Below, in pieces: positions 33,224-42,625 of a stretch of DNA of 64,000 bases. The position numbers were made by a program, and so were the translations under genes. The stretch lies in assembly GCF_003369915.1 (NCBI RefSeq), contig NC_046675.1, forward strand, positions 2,728,001 to 2,792,000, written 5' to 3'. Positions within the stretch are counted from its first letter, which is position 1. Each line of letters starts with the position of its first letter. The notes under the pieces were generated by a model, which saw only the letters and a list, made by a program, of their open reading frames with translations, had not been told where the DNA came from and searched no databases. Origin of the DNA: Drosophila miranda. Its lineage: Eukaryota; Arthropoda; Insecta; Diptera; Drosophilidae.

Positions 33224-34089
33224 CTAGCAGGTGCAGCGATTCTCGCCGGACAGACTGCCGAGGCTGAAGGTGCCGAGGCCATTCGATCCAGGGGATTTCT
33301 TGTCTTTGTTCTCCTCGTTGTCAAAATTGTCGCCCTATAGATACGCAATTTGTCAAATAAATCTCCACAGATAAATGCACTTTAATGCCTACCCTTCGCT
33401 CTCGTTGCTCACGTATTTTGCGGGCCAGCGACAGAAACGCATCCTCAATGTTGATGTTCGATTTGCACGAGACCTCAAAGAAGGGCATGTCAAAGTTCTC
33501 GGCAATCTGTTGGATATATGTATGTGTTAAAGTATCGCAATAATATCCTCAAGTGGTACCCACCTTTTCACCCCTGTCCTTGTCGACCATCCTTTGTGTG
33601 GTGGAGCATTCGCATTTGTTGCCCGCCAGCACCTTTACCACATCGGGCGAGGCATTCTCCTGGATGTTGCGCAACCAGTAGGACAAATTGTTGTAGCTCT
33701 CCAGATTGGTTACATCGTACATGAGTAGTATGCCCATGGCGCCCCGATAGTACGCCGTCGTCAATGTACGGAAACGCTCCTGCCCGGCCGTGTCCCAGAT
33801 TTGTAGTTTTATGGGCACCCCATCGAGATTAATCAGTTTCTGCTTAAAGTCTATGCCTGAAAATAGAGCGGTGGGCGGACGGGTGGGAGGAGATGAAACA
33901 GATAAAAGATGTAACATATACGCCGAGGGGGATGCAGATGCAGTTGCAGTTGCAGATGCACTCACCAATGGTGGAGATGTATGTGTCGTAGTATTTCTCA
34001 TCGCAGTATCTGTGCACAATGCAGGTCTTGCCTACATTCGAGTCCCCTAGCACCAATATCTTATATGTGGCCACAAAGTCCAGTGCCAT
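33224..34089 (-). CDS. RabX4: Rab-family small GTPase, RabX4-like
   Basis: Vesicle-traffic GTPase. Exons 34089-33966, 33856-33564, 33506-33393, 33334-33224; 213 aa. G boxes: GDSNVGKT (P loop), STIGIDF (switch I), WDTAGQE (switch II), GNKCE where NKxD is expected, and EVSCKSN (SAK-like). Rab-specific motifs include [13 protein letters not shown]. The tail ends in ENRCTC, a CXC-type double geranylgeranylation motif. The Asp-to-Glu change in the guanine-binding NKxD motif is clear in the sequence (codon GAA). The name RabX4 is chosen for the insect-specific Rab with this sequence and length; Rab membership itself is certain. Confidence 0.88.
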
Positions 34090-34921
34090 GCTGCCAGTAT
34101 AAACAATTTTGTTGGCGGCAATATTTAATACTACTACTATTTATTGGGTAGGTTTTCCTTCAGTTACAGATGTGCGCCCTGCTTCTGTAGTTGTTTTTGT
34201 TGGCGGTGGTGGGGTTTTTCGTAGAGGTGGTGGAAGTAGTGGTGGTGCTTTGGCTCTCCGGGCGGGGGGGGTTTATGTATCTGTTTGTTTGCTAAACGCA
34301 GCTGTTTCGCCTACAACTGCAACGGCGTCATGGATATTTACTGTAAATTTTACAGTTTCCTCCTGCGCTCAGCTGAACTTGTCAGAGAGTGAGAGAGAGA
34401 GAGGCACGCCACGGAGAGAAAGAGAACAGTTCGCGCGAAACAATCGAAATGCAATATTTTTGTAATTGACAACTGCACCGCTCTTTTGAATGTCTTATTT
34501 ATCGTGTAATTTAATTTGTATTTGATTTATTTTACGTTTATTATATATATATATAGATGTATGCATAATTTTTCCACTTTGAGGAATCAAATAACGTTGT
34601 TCGCGTGTGATTCAGCCTCTGCCGACTGATGCGCTGCGCCGCGGAGGAAATCAATACGCCCGCGACGGCGCAGCAGCAGGCAGCCGTCGCAGCAGCGATT
34701 GACATCAATCGAAATCGAAATTCAAATGCGCAGTTCGCGGCGAGGGGGGCTCTGCATTTGCGTTACTTATTAATACCATATATAGGTGTACAGTACATAA
34801 TAATCATAGATATGGGAGTTACATATTCAAAAATAGAGTCATTCATTGCTTAACTTAATGCTGAGGGTTAAGGTTTAACTTTAGGTTTAGGTTTACGGTA
34901 AAGTCCAGCTTACATCGGTAC
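34090..34921. other. Spacer between RabX4 and Souji
   Basis: Contains the RabX4 promoter side and the 3' flank of Souji. There is a perfect palindromic TTCGCGCGAA core at 34430-34440 resembling an E2F site, a GAGA-rich stretch just before it, and a GGTTTA-type degenerate repeat at about 34865-34897. No gene is seen. Confidence 0.45.
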
Positions 34922-36103
34922 TTACATCACAAAGACCTTCTCGATTTTGGGATTCGAAAACTTGGTATTGGTCACTGGACAGGTGACAGTGCCATCGTCT
35001 TTGGTTATGTCGGTCAAGGCCATCTGGCCAAAGATCTGGCCATTGGGCAACATCATCGGCTGATTGTGCTCGTTCAAGGGCATGCCAGTCACCCGGCAGA
35101 TGAGGCGGCTCTGAACACAGTGCGAGTATGGCAACTTGAGGGCGATGCCATTGAGATCATCCTGGCAGACGGGGCAATTGAGATTGCGGCAGGTCTGGGT
35201 GTAGCAATGGGGCGTCTTCAATGCGGAGAGGCCAGCCTGGACTGCTGCCGAAAACACGGAAGTGCTGGACAGCTGGAACAGCCGGTAGTTCTCGTGGCGA
35301 AAGTCCAGCACCAGCTTCTGCCAGCGCTTCGGGTCCATGTACTTCTTGTAGTGCTCCATCTCGGTGTCGGCCGGATAGGCCAGCAGTGACATCACATGGC
35401 AGATCTCGTTCAACTGGGTCTTCTCGTATGCGGGAAAGTAGCGGCGCGAGTGCTTCACCGCCTCGAAGCGCTGGTTGTGACGCACCAGCTCAATGAACTC
35501 CTGCACCCGCAGGCTGAAATCTATGGTCGAGTTGATTTTGCGTAGCTTCGATTTGTTGTCGATGCACCAGAGCACGCATTTGGTGGTGCTGTGGTTGGCC
35601 AGGTCGTCCTCGACCTCGCGCGAGTTCTGGAATATGTCCAGATTGGTCAGATGGCGTACATCGGAACGGGCGGCCAGTTCCTCGGCCGTCTCATAGTAGC
35701 CCATGCGCAACAGATGCTCGATGACCAGGCGGTCCAGGCGTATGCGCTTCCACTGGTCAACAGAGCCCTGCCACAGCTCGCCAGTGCCCGTGTTCGGTGG
35801 CATGATACCCTTGAGATGCTCCAGCTTGCGTTTGCATATTTGTGTGACGCTCAGCTCGTCGTTGATGCTCTCCTCGGCCTTGCGCTTGAGCACCTGCAGC
35901 TTCTGGGCCACATTTCCCATCAGCTTGGTCACATCCGCCAGTATGGGCGGATCGGCGTTCAAGGCCTTGTCCACCTGGCGCGATACGTTCATTACCTGGT
36001 CCACCTCACGGTCGATTATCTTCTGGGCCGACCGGAAGCGCTTGTTCAGTATCTCGTATGGCACTTTCAGAGTGGCGTGCTCCAACGCCTTGATTTCCGA
36101 CAT
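34922..36103 (-). CDS. Souji: MAEA homolog, catalytic RING subunit of the CTLH E3 ligase
   Basis: E3 ubiquitin transferase MAEA/Gid9-type subunit of the CTLH complex; in Drosophila it takes part in the maternal-to-zygotic transition. A single uninterrupted exon encodes 393 aa, against 396 in human MAEA. The order is an N-terminal helical region, LisH near 130-160 (LDRLVIEHLLRMGYYETAEEL), CTLH near 165-225 (REVEDDLANHSTTKCVLW), CRA, and a C-terminal RING-like domain from about 300 (CPVCQDDL, SRLICRVTG, VTCPVTN) ending KVFVM as in MAEA. The start MSEIKALEHATLKVPYEILNKRF matches the family start; in-frame codons upstream are Lys/Asn-rich and probably 5' UTR. Confidence 0.95.
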   Translation of the reverse strand: MSEIKALEHATLKVPYEILNKRFRSAQKIIDREVDQVMNVSRQVDKALNADPPILADVTKLMGNVAQKLQVLKRKAEESINDELSVTQICKRKLEHLKGIMPPNTGTGELWQGSVDQWKRIRLDRLVIEHLLRMGYYETAEELAARSDVRHLTNLDIFQNSREVEDDLANHSTTKCVLWCIDNKSKLRKINSTIDFSLRVQEFIELVRHNQRFEAVKHSRRYFPAYEKTQLNEICHVMSLLAYPADTEMEHYKKYMDPKRWQKLVLDFRHENYRLFQLSSTSVFSAAVQAGLSALKTPHCYTQTCRNLNCPVCQDDLNGIALKLPYSHCVQSRLICRVTGMPLNEHNQPMMLPNGQIFGQMALTDITKDDGTVTCPVTNTKFSNPKIEKVFVM

Positions 36104-36684
36104 TTTTCTTTTGTTGTTCCGCAGAAAATGGAATATTTTCAATTGAGACGCAATTGCGTTTGCCTTTGACTTTACTTTGTTTTGCTTTTGTGGTGCCACA
36201 TGGTTGCCAGACCTGCTCATATCTGCAGCGCCGCCTAGCGTCTTTTTGTTGCAATTTTACATTTTTAGCCAGTGTGGTAGCTCTTTTTGGCGACCTTTTA
36301 CTCCATGTCCATGTAAAATCAAATGGATACCCCCTAATCATGGATATTCGAATCCTAGGAATAACTGGAGCCTTTGGGAGCCAGTCCGCGGTTATCATTA
36401 GTCGCACCGAAGTTAGCTCGGAGGCCTGTCCAAGTGGATGCTGCTCTTGTTTCCCAGCCATTCTGTTGGATCAGCTGGATTGTGCCCGTTGGAGCCCTGA
36501 GGGTGGTTGGGGTACATTTCAACCTTGGAGCCTTACGGCGGCACTTTTGCAGACCGAGGACCACCTTCTAGAAGGGCCAGCTGTACGGCATCTCCTTGGA
36601 GTAGTTAGGAGCCCGAATGGAATTCGAATGGAACATTGTCTGAATGAAATATATTTTTATAAACAGATTAAACAATTAAATTTC
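36104..36684. other. Souji upstream region and Nepl 3' flank
   Basis: Upstream of Souji on the - strand, with ACCACACTGG (motif 1-like, - strand) near 36264 and ATCAGCTGGA near 36473. Long open frames here are antisense or chance. Nothing else is identified. Confidence 0.4.
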
Positions 36685-38724
36685 TTAGTAGATGGAACAC
36701 TTGTACTCCGGATCCATGGGCGCCGACTGAGAGCAGTTGAAGACCCACGAGAACTCCTGGAAATTGGATAGCGAGCCAATCACTCGATACATGCCAGGTG
36801 CATGGCTGTCTGTCTGAGCCACGGTCTTCTTGAACAGCGTCTGGACATCATCGCACCACAGCTGGGCAAAGCCCACGAAGAACAGCTGGCGATTGTTCAG
36901 GTCCAGCCCCTCCATGGTTTCCTGCTGTCGCTTCTCCTCCGACTGCTGCCCCAGCCATCGCTCGTAGGCGGCATAGGCGAGTTTCACTCCGGCATTGTCC
37001 GCTATGTTCTCCGACTGCTGCGTGCTCTCCGGCAGCTTAACTCCGCCGTATCTGTAGGCATGGTACTGGGCCTGGAAGCACTTGCGCCGCTCTTCGAACT
37101 CGTAGCGAGACTTGAGGTCCCACCAGGGCGCTAGATTGCCGCCAGCATCGTAGTTGCGGCCCTCAACATCGAAGCCATGGATCATCTCGTGGGCTAGCAG
37201 GTAGCCCAGCGTGGCATACTTCAGGGCCTGCGGATATTGGTCGCCCCAGAAGTAGCGCGGCTGCAACAGCGCCACCGGAATGGTGATGTTGTTCTCCAGG
37301 ATGTTGTAGGCGGGCGTGAAGCTCAGCAGATCGGTGTCCTCCAGCGTGCTGGGCGCCTGCTTAATTCTTTCCGTGCTGCGCTTGGCCTGGGCTATGTTCA
37401 GCTGCTGCACATTGGACACGTAGTTGAGGCGATCGATGGCCACCGCTCCGTACAGCTCCTCGAAGTTCTCGCTGTCATAGGAGTTTATGTGCAGCTGCAT
37501 GCTGTCCAGCTTCTCGATGGCCAGCTGGCGCGTGGCATTGGTGATCCAATCGTGCTTGTCCCCCGCCAACTGCTGCCGGAATACGCTCCGGATCTGGTCC
37601 CACACGCTGTGCACCTCCGCCTCGCCCTTGGCGCTGCGGTAGCGGGCATAAACCGCGTGGTCTGTGAGCTTGCCAAAGTACTTCTTGGTCTTCTCAACGC
37701 ACCACTTGGGTAGAGTACTGGGCGTGGCATCCACCAGGTAATCCTGCATCAGCTGCCACAGCACATACGTCGCCAGCAGGGAGGGTGGCGTGGACTTGAC
37801 GATGCTCAGGGCATTGTCCAGATACGGCTCATCGTAGATGTACAGCGTTTCCGGCACATTATCCGGTCCCAGGACGAGGGCAAAGAACTCGGTGAAGTTC
37901 ATATGGTCGCCATACTTCTCCTCCAGCTCGGCCAGCGTGTACAGGGAGAGATTATCCTCGATGGACTCCGAGCTGGAACTGGAGCCGCTCGACATCAAAC
38001 GGGTCTCCAGTGCATGGAGCTGTTCGGCGGTCTGCTTGGCATGGTGCGCACTGAGGCCAAAGTACCGCTGCAGGTCCTTGGAGGAGCTGGCCTCCTCCAG
38101 CAGGTTGAGGATTCCCGAGCTGGAGAGCTTCTCGTAGTCGGGCGGACCGAGATACACGCGGCTCACCGTCTTGTTCTGGATGTCGCGCATTATGTCCACG
38201 GCCAGGACGATCTGGCGGCCGTACTTGTGCTGGATCTGTCCCACAGTCTGCCACCAGGTGAAGTTCGAGGCGTTCCAGCGGTCGCCAGCCAAGGCTGGAA
38301 TCTCGCCGTACTCCCGGTAGACGTTCTCCAGCGCCAGCTTGTAGTGGACGTCGTCGCGATGCACCAGGCCGCAGGAGAGATAGAATCGCTGCAGCTTCTG
38401 CTCCAGCTCCGTCTTCAGCTCGTTCGAGCGCAGCAGGCTCTGCAGCCGACGATCGAATCCCTTGGAGATCAGCTTGAACGTGTCGGTGGTGATGTCGTTC
38501 AGCAGCTGGGCTGGATTCTGGCGGTGCCAATTGCCGCACGCATGGCTATAGAAGTCGTCGCAGGGCGCTATATCTGGTTTCAGCATCGCCTTGATGTCGG
38601 CCACCTTCGAGTGGCGGATGATGCTCTTGGCATAGTCCGAGGTCAGGTCATCCGCTGGCAGTGCCAGCGCAGCAGACACCACCATGAGGCTACCCCAGAG
38701 TGGCAACAAAACCCGTCTCAACAT
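36685..38724 (-). CDS. Secreted M13 (neprilysin-like) metallopeptidase 1
   Basis: Neprilysin-like zinc endopeptidase. A single exon encodes 679 aa. An N-terminal signal peptide (MLRRVLLPLWGSLMVVSAALA) with no transmembrane anchor after it predicts secretion. PCDDFYSHACGNW marks the start of the M13 domain. The zinc site is intact: HEMIH plus ENIADNAG (about residues 530 and 590). The usual Asn-Ala-x-Tyr substrate-binding motif before the zinc site is replaced by PAYN, so specificity may differ from neprilysin. It ends KCSIY instead of the common C-x-x-W. It is the downstream member of a tandem pair with the gene at 39248, same strand, 523 bp apart. A GATAAG site lies about 75 bp upstream of the ATG. 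Drosophila has many Nepl genes and I cannot assign which one this is. Confidence 0.92.
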   Translation of the reverse strand: MLRRVLLPLWGSLMVVSAALALPADDLTSDYAKSIIRHSKVADIKAMLKPDIAPCDDFYSHACGNWHRQNPAQLLNDITTDTFKLISKGFDRRLQSLLRSNELKTELEQKLQRFYLSCGLVHRDDVHYKLALENVYREYGEIPALAGDRWNASNFTWWQTVGQIQHKYGRQIVLAVDIMRDIQNKTVSRVYLGPPDYEKLSSSGILNLLEEASSSKDLQRYFGLSAHHAKQTAEQLHALETRLMSSGSSSSSESIEDNLSLYTLAELEEKYGDHMNFTEFFALVLGPDNVPETLYIYDEPYLDNALSIVKSTPPSLLATYVLWQLMQDYLVDATPSTLPKWCVEKTKKYFGKLTDHAVYARYRSAKGEAEVHSVWDQIRSVFRQQLAGDKHDWITNATRQLAIEKLDSMQLHINSYDSENFEELYGAVAIDRLNYVSNVQQLNIAQAKRSTERIKQAPSTLEDTDLLSFTPAYNILENNITIPVALLQPRYFWGDQYPQALKYATLGYLLAHEMIHGFDVEGRNYDAGGNLAPWWDLKSRYEFEERRKCFQAQYHAYRYGGVKLPESTQQSENIADNAGVKLAYAAYERWLGQQSEEKRQQETMEGLDLNNRQLFFVGFAQLWCDDVQTLFKKTVAQTDSHAPGMYRVIGSLSNFQEFSWVFNCSQSAPMDPEYKCSIY

Positions 38725-39247
38725 GATCTCTCGCTTGGTTCAACTGATTTTCAAATGGTATTTCAATCGCTGATTCGTCGAGGGCCACAGCCAGCCGCTT
38801 ATCAGCGAGAGATTTGTGTATACAGATGTTCAGAGCAGAGCCAGCCCCAGAGCTCTGGGGTAGGTCAATCTCTTATCGCTCCAGAAGCTCCTACAGATAG
38901 TAGCTCTTATACGAGTCTTATAATTCGAATCTTCTCAGTGTGCAACTTGACCTAGGAAGTATATTAGCAGAGGCCACCCTACTACTATATTTGTAACTTC
39001 GAAATCTATTTTCTTTTGATGGATGTCATCATCTATATACTGGCCATTGTCTACTCTACTATACACTGCTCAAGCTGGACATAATCGGGATCTGGGTGAG
39101 CCAGAGCTTCGGCAGAGACTGCTCGAAACTCGTATCTGCCGCTATGATTCAGATGGGAATGAAATGCACACGCTGTTCGGAAGCGGAACTACTTGTTTAA
39201 TGAGTATACCTTCGTATATAGGAACTATTAGGAACTAAATCATTAAA
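38725..39247. other. Spacer between the tandem M13 peptidases
   Basis: Carries GATA sites (CTTATCAG at 38798-38805 and CTTATCG at 38872-38878, GATAAG on the coding strand) upstream of the first peptidase. The rest holds the 3' flank of the second. No gene is seen. Confidence 0.5.
38798..38805 (-). promoter_or_regulatory. GATA site upstream of M13 peptidase 1
   Basis: CTGATAAG on the coding strand, about 75 bp before the ATG. It resembles the WGATAR site used by gut GATA factors. Confidence 0.4.
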
Positions 39248-41317
39248 TCAGTACACCTTGCATCTGAGGGGGGGATTCATTCTGGTGGTGTTCCCGCACT
39301 GAAAGGCCTCGGCAAAGGATTGGGTGTTGCCCATCATGGCGCGCACACGCGCCTCTGACGGTGCATGGACACTGGTCATGACATGGGCATGGCGCCTCTC
39401 GGGCAGCACATCCGAACACATGGTCTGAGTTAGGCTGAGGAAGAAGAGCTGCAGCGGCGTCTGCGGCATATGGGGCAGGGCTTCCGTTCCCGCATCCACA
39501 GTCTTGGAGTGATCCAGCAGCCACTTTTGGTAGGCGGCCAAGGCGATGCGGATGCCCACATTGTCGGCAATGTTCTCGCCCTGCGTCTCCCTCCTTGGCA
39601 GCTTTTGGTTGCCGAAGCGCAGCTCGCTAAACTGATCCACCAGACACTGTTTGAGCAGCTTGAAGTTCGTCTTGGCATCGCTGGACCATGAGTCGCGTAG
39701 ATTTCCCTTTCCATCGAACAACAGGTTCGAGTCGTCGAAGGCGTGCGCTATCTCGTGGGCGAGGTCAAAGCCCAGAGTGCCGTATTTGAGGGCCGCTGGG
39801 TAGACATCGTCCCAGAAGTAGCGATGCTGCATATGACTGGCCGGAAAGACCACCATATTGGCCTCCCTGACATAGCAGGGCGAATCGATCGTGTCGTCGT
39901 AGAAGATGGGCTTCGACTGCGGCCTCTGCAGATCCTCGCGAAGGTTGAGGGCACGCACCTCCAACAGACGCTCAATGTTGCCATAGTAGTCGGCCGAGCT
40001 GATGATCAAGGAGCCGTAGTGCTCCTCGAAGTCCACAGATTCCTCGCCAGATATCTGGAAGGACATGAGCTTGAGTTTTTCAACCATCCCATTGCGCGTC
40101 TGCTCGTCCAGCCACTCCAGATCAGGGCCATTCAGCATCGCCTCAAAGGTGTCCTTCAGCTCCTGAAATAGCTGCCGCAGGATGACGGGAATGTGGGGAC
40201 TCTGCTGCTCCAGGGAGTGATAGACCATGTGATCCACCACAGCAGGAAATAGATCTGTGGTCCGTACCGCACAGTAGTCCTCCTGCTGCTGCTGTTGCTT
40301 CTCGGGCTCCAATTCCACCACAAAGTCCTCTACCAGGCTCGAGAGCATATAGTTCGCCAGAACGCGTTTGGGTGTGCTCGACAGAATCTTGTTCAACTGC
40401 CACAGGTAGCCGGGCACGTACTCGTAGACGGGCAGCTGGTAGTCATGGTCCAGCCAGGTGCTCACAAATCTGGTGAAGTTCAGGGACGGTCCGTAGGTCT
40501 CCGTCAGACTGCTGATCACTGTCAGGCGTTGTCTCAATCGCGGATCCCCAACCATCTTCCGGTCGATGCCACTGCGCCCCAGCTCCGAGTCCAGGGTGCC
40601 GATCTCAATGGCCGTCTTCTGGGCACGCTCTGGCGAGACACCAAGTAGCTGCTGCAGCCTCCACTTTAGGCGCACCTTCTTGACCAGTTTCATTGATTCC
40701 TCATCTTTGATGACCACCAGGTCATCCCTTTGGCCCAGGGACAAGCGATTGATCTGGCTGTTGGCAATATCGGGGCCGACACTCACGCCTAGGAACGTGA
40801 TCTTCCCGTAGCGTCGCAGCAGCGTGGCCATCATATCAATGGCATCGAACTTGGACTCGTCCCAGGTGCTGCCCTCCACGGCCGGCATGCCTCCAAATTC
40901 CCTCAGAATGTGGAGCAAGTGGCTGCGCTGGTTCATCCTCAGTGCCGTGGTGTTCAGGCACGACTCGTAGAAGTACTTCACCCGCGTCTCCATGGGCCGG
41001 TCCGTGCTCATCTTGGGCTCGTTCAGCAGCTGTCGCACTCGCCGCAGATAGCCATCACGGAGTGCCTGCCCGATGCTTTTGTCCGTCTCCCGAGAGGCTG
41101 CATTTATGGAGGGATACTTCCCGCAGGCATAGCCATAGAAGTCATCGCAGGGACTCACACTCGGATCAATGAAGGAGCGCATATCCGCTGACTTGGCGTG
41201 CCGCATGATCTCATGGCCCAGGGGTGTCGTTAGCTCCTTATAAACGCCCCCCTGGACATCCAAGCGCCCCAGGGCGATAAAGATTAGGCAGGAGAGAGCT
41301 TGAGGAATGGCTCCCAT
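39248..41317 (-). CDS. Secreted M13 (neprilysin-like) metallopeptidase 2
   Basis: Paralog of the neighbouring peptidase. A single exon encodes 689 aa from MGAIPQALSCLIFIALG, a clean signal peptide; an in-frame Met 15 codons upstream would bury it. PCDDFYGYACGKY opens the M13 domain. The zinc site HEIAH and ENIADNVG are intact, FDGKGNLRDSW follows the HEIAH, and the protein ends RCKVY. As in the neighbour, the Asn-Ala-x-Tyr motif is gone (REANMVVF at that place). A poly-Gln patch (KQQQQQED) occurs near residue 335. A GATAAG site sits about 72 bp upstream of the ATG, almost the same distance as in the neighbour, which suggests that the promoter was duplicated along with the gene. Confidence 0.92.
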   Translation of the reverse strand: MGAIPQALSCLIFIALGRLDVQGGVYKELTTPLGHEIMRHAKSADMRSFIDPSVSPCDDFYGYACGKYPSINAASRETDKSIGQALRDGYLRRVRQLLNEPKMSTDRPMETRVKYFYESCLNTTALRMNQRSHLLHILREFGGMPAVEGSTWDESKFDAIDMMATLLRRYGKITFLGVSVGPDIANSQINRLSLGQRDDLVVIKDEESMKLVKKVRLKWRLQQLLGVSPERAQKTAIEIGTLDSELGRSGIDRKMVGDPRLRQRLTVISSLTETYGPSLNFTRFVSTWLDHDYQLPVYEYVPGYLWQLNKILSSTPKRVLANYMLSSLVEDFVVELEPEKQQQQQEDYCAVRTTDLFPAVVDHMVYHSLEQQSPHIPVILRQLFQELKDTFEAMLNGPDLEWLDEQTRNGMVEKLKLMSFQISGEESVDFEEHYGSLIISSADYYGNIERLLEVRALNLREDLQRPQSKPIFYDDTIDSPCYVREANMVVFPASHMQHRYFWDDVYPAALKYGTLGFDLAHEIAHAFDDSNLLFDGKGNLRDSWSSDAKTNFKLLKQCLVDQFSELRFGNQKLPRRETQGENIADNVGIRIALAAYQKWLLDHSKTVDAGTEALPHMPQTPLQLFFLSLTQTMCSDVLPERRHAHVMTSVHAPSEARVRAMMGNTQSFAEAFQCGNTTRMNPPLRCKVY

Positions 41318-42144
41318 GTTAGGTTGTGTGTTGCACGAGATTTGTTTCTCGACTGATCTCAAAATTTTGGCTGTGAATTGGCTGGGGCTTATCGGTTGAT
41401 GGCCTCTCTGTCTCTCTCATCACACTATCTCTCTTCCGCTATTTCTTTGCAGGTGCCTTGCCCCTGGTTCGCCTCTGCCCATTTGCATGCGCTTCATTCC
41501 GACCTTTCTGTGCCTCTTTTTGGGAAGAGAGAACCTATGGAAGACTAAACTTAGCGTCTAATTTCTCAACAATATTATAGCCCGGCATTAAATTCAAAAG
41601 CATACATATGTGGGCAAAAATGAAATGGATGACCGCCAAATATTTTCTGCAGGTAAAATCTTGATAAATCGCGGTCCATCGGGGACATTTTTTTTGTTGC
41701 TTCAGAATCTGAGACGGAGGTTGTCGTACCCCGATATTTTACTGACATATAATTGAATTAATTAATTGTTTAAACAAAATAAATTTGATCTGAAGAAACC
41801 GTTTTTTATACTTTTCGGTATATATTGACATTGAGGTATATTGCATTATAATGGTATATTTAATCAGCTTTTTTTTTCAATATTTCAGTATTTTAATAAA
41901 AGGCTAATATAAAAAAATACCAAAATTAGCTCAGACAATCCACTGCCAGTTCTTAAACGAAAAGTTCTCGTAGGTAAATGTAATCAAAACCATGTGGGCA
42001 GAGCTGAGAGTGTTAATTAGCCAACATTATTCAACAGAATATCAAAATTGATCAATAGGAACGATTACTGGCTTACTGATTACATTCTATGCTTGATATT
42101 TTTCGTTAAAAGCTTTTTTTTTCAGAAAAAATGTAATAAAAGTG
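41318..42144. other. Spacer upstream of the M13 pair
   Basis: A GATAAG (CTTATC at 41388-41393) lies about 72 bp from peptidase 2. Further right is A+T-rich DNA with several GGTATATT elements (41817-41862). No gene is seen. Confidence 0.45.
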
Positions 42145-42203
42145 AGCAGTTAAAGCTAGCATATCTCGTAGAAAATTTATTTATCAATCCGATTAGAATA
42201 GTA

Positions 42204-42245
<42 letters not shown>

Positions 42246-42500
42246 TGGTCTCCAATCCTTGGCGCACACCGATTAACCCATTGTAGGCCAAGGTTGTATT
42301 TAAATATTCCACCGAAAACAACGCAAATTGAATAATTTAAGCGCAGTTCAGGTGAAAGATATCCTGGGTGCTTGTTGAGTTCAGAGGAAAGATTGCATGG
42401 ATATACTAGAAGAAATTACAATCAGTAACCATTTACCGCAAGCTGTTGAGCTGTTTGAATAGAGGAGGCGTCAGTGGGCTAAGGTCGATTTTTCATCGGT
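42145..42500. repeat. Dispersed repeat, copy B (upstream of RpS3)
   Basis: Diverged copy of the element at 23590-24012, in the same orientation. It carries GCATATCT, CGATTAACCCATT, GCGCAGTTCAGGTGAAAGATAT, GAGGAAAGATTG, CTGTTTGAATA and GTGGGCTAAGGTCG ending TTTCATCG. A (TAA)n run of about 13 units at 42205-42244 lies inside it. Its end abuts the RpS3 promoter. Confidence 0.6.
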
Positions 42501-42596
42501 ATATTTGCGGTATATTTTGAAAATGAGACGGTATATTTCGGTATATTTCTGAGGGTTGATAGTTTAACGATAAATTCTGCTCTTCTTTCTTTTCTG
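42497..42596 (+). promoter_or_regulatory. RpS3 promoter: four motif 6 elements and a TCT-type initiator
   Basis: Four GGTATATTT elements occur within 42497-42552, followed by a pyrimidine-rich stretch CTCTTCTTTCTTTTC at about 42580-42595. The latter looks like the TCT/TOP initiator of ribosomal protein genes and lies 30-45 bp before the ATG. The exact start site is inferred. Confidence 0.6.
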
Positions 42597-42625
42597 CTTA
42601 CCACGTTTCCGTGCGAGTTGTCAAA

